From an uncultured Aequorivita sp. (GTDB lineage: Bacteria; Bacteroidota; Bacteroidia; Flavobacteriales; Flavobacteriaceae): a DNA stretch of 41,641 bases. The position numbers and the translations under genes are program-made. Each line of letters opens with the position of its first letter. The stretch's first letter is position 1. Positions 36,277 through 41,641 of this stretch are shown here, piece by piece. Below the pieces are notes generated by a model, which worked only from the letters and a program-made list of their open reading frames with translations, had not been told where the DNA came from and made no database searches. The stretch lies in contig CAKZLK010000023.1 in NCBI GenBank assembly GCA_937125455.1, positions 1-41,641 of the forward strand, read 5' to 3'.

Positions 36277-38477
36277 TGAGTAAAATAGGATTCAGCAACA
36301 ATGTAGAGTTTAGCCTTACTTCTAAAAGTCAAGGCAAGGTAATTATACCCGAACCCAAAAAGTACGACAAGGGCAATGGCAATATCTATGAGCGCGATAA
36401 AAAAAGCAAAGGTTTCATAATTTCAAAGAAAGACTCCCTAGAAATCTATGGTGAAGGTTTCAAGGCTTTGCAAAGGCAATTCTACACAAAAGGGGTTGCT
36501 GAAGAAATGGTATTGGAAAAAATAGAGAAGGACAGGACTAGGTTGGATCAAAGATGGCGTTCATTTCCCCCTATTTATTTGGACATTGCATCCACGGTCT
36601 TTGATGAAATAGGGACTTGTAAGGTAAAAACGGAACAAGGCGGGCTTAAAAAGACCATAGATTCAAGTCTTAACGACAAATATGACTTGACCACTAAAGT
36701 TGATTCGGAAGGTAACGTAATAGATTCCCTTGAAACCGAGACTATATTCTTAGAACCTAAAGAGATACTTTTAAGGTCTAAGATGTTCGTTGATGATGAT
36801 ACGGAGGTTTCTGCCATAGTTACAGGGGCAGATGGTTTGAACGCAAGGGCTATTCCTTTTAAATTCGAGACAAACTCCGACCAAGATAATCTTGGTCCAG
36901 TATTGGGAACCCTACTAAGTGCTGCTTCCGGTAATTTTGCCAATCTAACACCCGATAAACAACAGAACGTATTCTTAATAGAATCTGAAACCGATAAGAT
37001 AATCACACTTAACGGCAAGGTAAAGACGGTACAATCCGGAACGCCCCATAGTGGTACTTTCTCTTTAAACTTGGTGTTTTATAACGAGGATTACAGTTTT
37101 AAGAACAAAGTAGTTTTGGACACTTGCAATCCCAATATAACGGGCGATGTTTGTGAATTTGAATTCGTTGACTACGAAATAACTATTTTAAAGGGTGAAA
37201 GCTTGTCCATTGGAACGCTTTCCGATACTAATGACGGGATAAGGTTCAAGTTTTTTGATACGGAGGTTCAAATAACCGAAAGCAGTGGTCAATTTCAAGC
37301 CCCTAGCAATGCAAAATGTTTGACCTATAAACAAGCTATAGAAAGATTGCTTTATATAATAACAGGCACTAAAATAGAAGTTTCTTCGGAACTACTTGAA
37401 ACGGGAAAACTTAGCGAGGACATTATATTGAACGGGTTTTGGATTAGGCAGTTTCCAGATATTGTTGCAGAAGGAACGGACGAAGAAAGGATTATACAAT
37501 TTTCTACAAGTCTAAAAGAGGTTTTTGACCATTTAGAGGCTTTGACCCCTATTGCATGGTGGACTGAAAAAAAATTGGACAATACCGATGTTTTTAGGTT
37601 GGAATCCTTAAAATACACACAACAGAATGTTCTTACGATTCCATTTTGTTCTACCATAGAAGGGCAAAAAGTCTATTCACAGGCCTATGATATAAAAAGA
37701 ACACCTATAAAGAATAATTTCTATGGAAGTATAGAATTAGGAAGCAAAAAGGGAGGCGAGGACTATGAAGAGGTGTACGGTCTTCAATCCGTATCAGGTA
37801 AGGCAACCTTTAAGACCATTAACAGCAAAAAAAGCGAATCCGTCTATTCTAGGTTAAGCCCTTATAGATTAGGTGATGTGGACGTTGAACTTCCTAGAAG
37901 GCAACCTTACGACCTTTTCCCTGACGAGGACACAAGATATGACAGCGATATAATGTGTATTAGGGCAAAAAAAGAAAATGGGCTGTATTCAGTTAAAAAG
38001 TGGCAGGACGTTTATGAAACTGCCCCAAAAGGAATATTCGGGGCAACTTCATCCTATAATTTAGAACTGACCCCTGCAAGATTGCTTGTAGAAGAACACG
38101 GTTTTATGATAAACGTAGGTCTTTATCAGCACCCTACAAGTAATATTGTTTTTTCGGAATCAAACTGTAATAGCTCATTGATAACCAAAAGAACGGGCGA
38201 GAACGAATTAAGGGAAAGCCCGGACAAAAAAACGGGCGAGGGCGTAATAAGCGCAAGTATGTTGGAACAACCAAGGGTTAAACCTAGCAATGTTGATTGT
38301 AAAATACAAGTTACCCAAGAAATAGAGGACTTTATTAACGGATTTACAAATGGTGTTCCTAATGTTTTTGGACTTGTGGCCATTAATACGGGAACAAAAA
38401 TAGAATACTTTAGAATGATAAAGACCGATGCCAACGAAGCCGGAACACATAAATTCATTGAATCATTTACGACATGA
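36276..38477 (+). CDS. Large tail tip or baseplate-type protein, 733 aa
   Basis: It follows the tape measure, where distal-tail proteins are encoded. The middle is rich in beta-strand segments and no membrane segment is present. It overlaps the next gene by four bases (ATGA type). Probably part of the tail tip that contacts the host. No domain is recognised with confidence. Confidence 0.6.
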   Translation: MSKIGFSNNVEFSLTSKSQGKVIIPEPKKYDKGNGNIYERDKKSKGFIISKKDSLEIYGEGFKALQRQFYTKGVAEEMVLEKIEKDRTRLDQRWRSFPPIYLDIASTVFDEIGTCKVKTEQGGLKKTIDSSLNDKYDLTTKVDSEGNVIDSLETETIFLEPKEILLRSKMFVDDDTEVSAIVTGADGLNARAIPFKFETNSDQDNLGPVLGTLLSAASGNFANLTPDKQQNVFLIESETDKIITLNGKVKTVQSGTPHSGTFSLNLVFYNEDYSFKNKVVLDTCNPNITGDVCEFEFVDYEITILKGESLSIGTLSDTNDGIRFKFFDTEVQITESSGQFQAPSNAKCLTYKQAIERLLYIITGTKIEVSSELLETGKLSEDIILNGFWIRQFPDIVAEGTDEERIIQFSTSLKEVFDHLEALTPIAWWTEKKLDNTDVFRLESLKYTQQNVLTIPFCSTIEGQKVYSQAYDIKRTPIKNNFYGSIELGSKKGGEDYEEVYGLQSVSGKATFKTINSKKSESVYSRLSPYRLGDVDVELPRRQPYDLFPDEDTRYDSDIMCIRAKKENGLYSVKKWQDVYETAPKGIFGATSSYNLELTPARLLVEEHGFMINVGLYQHPTSNIVFSESNCNSSLITKRTGENELRESPDKKTGEGVISASMLEQPRVKPSNVDCKIQVTQEIEDFINGFTNGVPNVFGLVAINTGTKIEYFRMIKTDANEAGTHKFIESFTT

Positions 38478-40606
38478 GTACTATAAAATTAACATTTTCA
38501 ACACAAGCACTTGATTTCTCACCCTTGACAAGGGGTCAAATAGATATTGTTTTTAATGCGGGAACAAGCAATATAGTTTTAACAGAAAGGCTTACAGTGG
38601 GAACAGCGTTCAGCGGTTACTTTAAAGAAGTGTCTTGGAATGGAGACCCATTAAAAGATAACGAACAAGCGATAAATTTTGCCCAAGCATTCAATAGGGA
38701 CTTTAAAAATGTTGGTGGTAGTAAGAATCTAGGCGCTAAGGTTACAGACAACGAAGTCACTATTACCGCAAAGACAGGAACTTTTCCAAATGGTTCGCAA
38801 TATACTGGAAATGTTCTTGTCGTGGGTGGTTTTGTCGTAGACAACACAATTATAACCCCACCAATAGGTCTTACGGTTACTAAAAGTGATATTATAGGTA
38901 ATTGCAACACAATACAATACTCAGCAACATTGACAGGTGGAACACCAAACTATACTTTGGTCAATGGTGGAACTACCTTGGAAACGGCATGGGACGGAGC
39001 TTCTACTACATTTAATCTTGAAAGGGGGTTGGTTCATAGTTTAAAAGCAAAGGATGCAGATGGAACCGAGAAAATAGTTAGTGTAAACGTTCCTAGAAAA
39101 CACGCTATAGGAGAGTTTAAAGAAAGGGTAACTTCTTTTGATGGTTATAGTGATATTCTTATTGAAAAAGTGGTTAATGTTTCCGGTGTTGGCCCAATAG
39201 AGTATTCATTGGACGAAGAAGGAACTTTAACAGGTGGATCATACCAGACCGCTAACACATTTCCAGGGGTTTTGCCTGGTCTTTACGAACTTTTTGTAAA
39301 AGACGTTTACGGCTGTGAATTGACTAAAACCATTGAAATAAGGGAATTTCAAGATGCTACTGTTGATGAAAAAATAATATATTTTGATATACCGGAAGGG
39401 CAATCAATAATTTTTTCCGAAATGCCCGAATTTAATAAAGACGTTAAAAAGAACTATTTCAATACAGGTTCCTATAATCAAACAGATTTAGTTCTTTATA
39501 ACGCGGTACATAAATTCGATGCCAACGAAAAGTTCATAGGTGTACAGTTTTGGACAAGTTATGATTTTCATATAATAACCATACATAAATGCGATGGCAC
39601 TAAGGTAGATGTGGGTTCAACTATAATACAGGAGAACTTGGGCGTAAAGGAAAAGATGGACTGTAAACTTTTTGAAGTGGGTGACAAAACAGGGGTTTAC
39701 TTTCAAGGGGGAAATACATACGTTCCAGATACCGACACGGTTCTTGATTCCAATGATTTTAATGGCACGACCCCAAGATGGGTAGAAGAAGGGCAATTGA
39801 TATTTATTGACGGTTTAGGAGGTTTTTATATTGAAAGTACAGGTTATGATGCGGATTACGGTGGTTATTTTGTAATAGATTTAACCACACCATCAGAACT
39901 TTCTGCTAAGGTGCAATTGACTTACAATAGACACGATTACAATATATGGGAGGCTTATTTTAACCCTTCGGATTTTAACGACAAATGTTTTGTGATTTTT
40001 GAGAAAGGTTTTAACGATACCGGAAACGTAGATGGAAATCCATGGGTAAGCGAGCAAATATCAAAACTATCCAATACTGATAATCTTTTAAAATTTGAAT
40101 GGTCGGACACACTTAACAAGGGGAATATAGTGTTTCAAAGTGGAATAACCTTTTTAGCAAGGATGAAAGGCGAGTTCAACCCTACTTGGCTCAATGTGTC
40201 CGAAACAGAGGAAGGCGACGATAGAGATTATTCCATAGAACAAAGCACAAGATTAGGCTTTGAGATCTTGGTGGAAGCAATAAACCAAAAACAGGTTACG
40301 CAATTGAACATTGCTTCTTCTTTAAACGGGTTCAAAGTTAACAATTTGTTGTTGGTAAGAAAAAAAGCCCCTGAAATAAGGCAACTTGGGAAGTCGAACC
40401 TATGGACATGGAAATGTGAATTCGGTTATGGAGACAATAATGTAGCGGTTAAAAAAGATGAGATAGTACTTAGTGTAAGTACTGGTGTAGAAGGCGGTGG
40501 AAGCACTGGAAAAAGCGCAATACCGGATTTATCTGGTGTTACACTTTATAAGAACCAAAGCGGTAATTTGGTTAAAATTGGAAGTAATTTATCTAAAACA
40601 TCTTAA
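38474..40606 (+). CDS. Large tail protein with SprB-like Ig repeats, 710 aa
   Basis: Residues 130-300 hold two repeats of the form GGTPNYTLVNG...HSLKAKDADG and TGGSYQTANTFPGVLPGLYEL...DVYGCE, resembling SprB-type repeats found in Flavobacteriia adhesins. The C-terminal part is beta-rich with a glycine-rich end (GVEGGGSTGKSA). Likely a fibre or receptor-contacting protein. The SprB resemblance is from memory. Confidence 0.6.
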   Translation: MSTIKLTFSTQALDFSPLTRGQIDIVFNAGTSNIVLTERLTVGTAFSGYFKEVSWNGDPLKDNEQAINFAQAFNRDFKNVGGSKNLGAKVTDNEVTITAKTGTFPNGSQYTGNVLVVGGFVVDNTIITPPIGLTVTKSDIIGNCNTIQYSATLTGGTPNYTLVNGGTTLETAWDGASTTFNLERGLVHSLKAKDADGTEKIVSVNVPRKHAIGEFKERVTSFDGYSDILIEKVVNVSGVGPIEYSLDEEGTLTGGSYQTANTFPGVLPGLYELFVKDVYGCELTKTIEIREFQDATVDEKIIYFDIPEGQSIIFSEMPEFNKDVKKNYFNTGSYNQTDLVLYNAVHKFDANEKFIGVQFWTSYDFHIITIHKCDGTKVDVGSTIIQENLGVKEKMDCKLFEVGDKTGVYFQGGNTYVPDTDTVLDSNDFNGTTPRWVEEGQLIFIDGLGGFYIESTGYDADYGGYFVIDLTTPSELSAKVQLTYNRHDYNIWEAYFNPSDFNDKCFVIFEKGFNDTGNVDGNPWVSEQISKLSNTDNLLKFEWSDTLNKGNIVFQSGITFLARMKGEFNPTWLNVSETEEGDDRDYSIEQSTRLGFEILVEAINQKQVTQLNIASSLNGFKVNNLLLVRKKAPEIRQLGKSNLWTWKCEFGYGDNNVAVKKDEIVLSVSTGVEGGGSTGKSAIPDLSGVTLYKNQSGNLVKIGSNLSKTS

Positions 40607-40634
40607 ATCAGTAATATAATTTAGTAATTTTACA

Positions 40635-40653
40635 ACATTATGTCAAATAGAAA
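40635..40653 (+). repeat. 19-nt exact repeat, copy 2
   Basis: It is identical to the copy upstream of portal, and lies three bases before the ATG of the 81-aa gene. The repeat includes an ATG that opens the short frame MSNRKL, overlapping the gene start. Confidence 0.6.
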
Positions 40654-40656
40654 GTT

Positions 40657-40902
40657 ATGGCAGGAGAAGCAGAAGTAGAAGCGAGGTTAATCGCTTTGGA
40701 AACAAAAGTTAACGGGGCGGTAACGCTTCCAATAGGTTCAGTGGACGTAAACGATACAAAGGTTACGGACAAGACGGGGTGGCAGGTATTTGGTAAAAAA
40801 GCGGGGATAAACGGAGGTTTGATGTTTGCTGGAATAAGTCTTGTAGCAAACCCAAGCAGTAATGCGGATATTGAAGAACCTTTCATATTTAAAGATTTTT
40901 AA
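40657..40902 (+). CDS. Small tail-region protein, 81 aa
   Basis: An N-terminal helix (EVEARLIALETKVNG) is followed by a beta-rich region ending in EEPFIFKDF. It lies between the large tail protein and a membrane-type small gene. It may be a tail-tip or fibre-attachment protein. No family recognised. Confidence 0.65.
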   Translation: MAGEAEVEARLIALETKVNGAVTLPIGSVDVNDTKVTDKTGWQVFGKKAGINGGLMFAGISLVANPSSNADIEEPFIFKDF

Positions 40903-40903
40903 C

Positions 40904-41035
40904 ATGGATTATGTATTTGAAATTATTTCTGTTTTAGCATTGGCATTGTCTATTTATAATTTTATAACAAGTGCCAAAATAAAAGGAAAAAAAATAACCA
41001 ATAATAAAGGTGATAAATATTATGAAAAATTATAA
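40904..41035 (+). CDS. Small single-span membrane protein, 43 aa
   Basis: One hydrophobic segment (residues 6-22, VFEIISVLALALSIYNF region) is followed by a basic lysine-rich tail. The start follows the previous stop by two bases. It overlaps the next gene by 14 bases. It could be a holin-like protein, but the size and lack of a second span make that uncertain. Confidence 0.6.
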   Translation: MDYVFEIISVLALALSIYNFITSAKIKGKKITNNKGDKYYEKL

Positions 41036-41641
41036 AATATTAATTATAGCGTTTTTGTTTTCGCTTTTTGCCCAATCCCAAAAGTTTGACAAAGGATCTA
41101 TTGATGGGCCAATGACTACTGCTGAAATACAGGCTTTGGCAAGTCCAAAACTAGGACAGACGATTTATAATTCCGAAACGAAGACCGATTGGCAATATGA
41201 CGGTACTGATTGGGTGGATACTGGGAGCGGATCCTCCCTAACAGACGCAGAAGTAGTAGCTGCTGTTGATGCGGAATTAGGACAAACGGATTGGAAGACG
41301 GGCGGTTCAACCTACACCTTCGGAGTAGGACTTACCGACACCAACGGAAACGTAACATTGGATAATCCTTTTACCACCGCAGACGAGAACTCAATTGCAG
41401 CGAACACGGCAAAGGTTAGTTATCCAGGAGATGCGAGTATAACTATAACAGAATCACAAATAAGCGATTTAACGCATACGGTAGACACCAACACTCAGCT
41501 ATCAAACGCGCAAGTAGTAGCTGCTGTATTAGCAGAAGAACCTAGCGTTGATTTTGATAGCACGGATGATGTTAATTTAGGAGGAAATCAGTTAATTACT
41601 GGAACTAAATCATATTCCGCCATTACTGAACACTTTAGATT
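41022..41641 (+). CDS. Tail appendage protein with N-terminal signal peptide (3' end outside window)
   Basis: The frame runs to the end of the window, 206 codons so far. Residues 1-19 form a typical Sec signal (basic start, ILIIAFLFSLF core, then AQSQK). The rest is threonine-, serine- and aspartate-rich. Two similar segments, LTDAEVVAAVDAEL and LSNAQVVAAVLAEE, lie about 90 residues apart and suggest a repeated beta structure as in fibre-type proteins. A signal on a late structural gene is unusual. The product may be a tail fibre or a secreted lysis factor. Confidence 0.65.
   Translation, partial: MKNYKILIIAFLFSLFAQSQKFDKGSIDGPMTTAEIQALASPKLGQTIYNSETKTDWQYDGTDWVDTGSGSSLTDAEVVAAVDAELGQTDWKTGGSTYTFGVGLTDTNGNVTLDNPFTTADENSIAANTAKVSYPGDASITITESQISDLTHTVDTNTQLSNAQVVAAVLAEEPSVDFDSTDDVNLGGNQLITGTKSYSAITEHFR

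Noticed and set aside
1-41641. CRISPR array or tRNA genes
   Set aside because: No regularly spaced direct repeats of CRISPR type and no cloverleaf sequence were found on either strand. The inverted repeats here have different sequences at each site.
1-41641. Integron or phage tyrosine integrase
   Set aside because: No frame with the catalytic pattern of tyrosine or serine recombinases is present, so I do not call an integrase or attI site.

Overview
The window is part of the genome of a tailed (siphovirus-like) phage or prophage of a bacterium in the Bacteroidota, most likely a flavobacterium. The evidence is the low GC content, promoters of the TAnnTTTG type, starts without obvious Shine-Dalgarno sites, a SprB-like domain in a tail protein, a Bacteroidota-type surface lipoprotein signal, and a complete terminase-portal-scaffold-capsid-tail gene order. 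No integrase, lysis gene, DNA polymerase, tRNA, rRNA or CRISPR array is visible, and both ends are cut off.

Layout. From 1 to about 7.1 kb, on the minus strand, lies an unusual accessory block of small genes separated by structured inverted repeats. From 7.15 to 18.76 kb, also minus, is the early operon: replication-type proteins, an RNA ligase, winged-helix and Cro-like regulators, NinG, a YqaJ-like exonuclease with RecT, and many small proteins with overlapping starts and stops. At 18.76-19.23 kb is the divergent control region. From 19.2 kb to the end, on the plus strand, is the late operon: terS, a small regulator, terL, portal, scaffold, major capsid protein, head-tail connectors, tail tube, tape measure, large tail proteins and a partial tail appendage with a signal peptide. 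Two accessory blocks interrupt the late operon. One sits between terL and portal (22.68-25.15 kb) and one between tail genes (31.99-32.7 kb, minus-strand genes).

The main discovery is that all three accessory blocks have the architecture of integron gene cassettes. Sites of the form R''-spacer-L''-loop-L'-spacer-R' (outer boxes TAAC...GTTA, inner boxes such as GTATAT.../...ATATAC) recur at least 12 times. The start of a cassette (GTTAnnn) is usually complementary to its own end (nnnTAAC), while L''/L' pair within each site. Several sites carry a gene in the loop, including two different TrmH/SpoU RNA methyltransferases. Some cassettes hold no gene. In several cases the TAA of the TAACG box is also the stop codon. 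Cassette cargo includes two solitary DNA methyltransferases, an ASCH-domain protein and a surface lipoprotein. The two larger blocks share the same box sequences although they lie on opposite strands about 17 kb apart. No integron integrase is present in the window, so what moves these units is unknown.

How the genes work together: the early operon gives recombination-based replication (exonuclease, RecT, NinG, DnaD/DnaT-like proteins). The late operon builds a long non-contractile tailed virion. The cassettes look like exchangeable accessory genes (modification, RNA methylation, surface alteration) placed at operon junctions where they do not disrupt virion genes. Cassette identity rests on sequence pairing read by eye; folding and covariance searches were not run.
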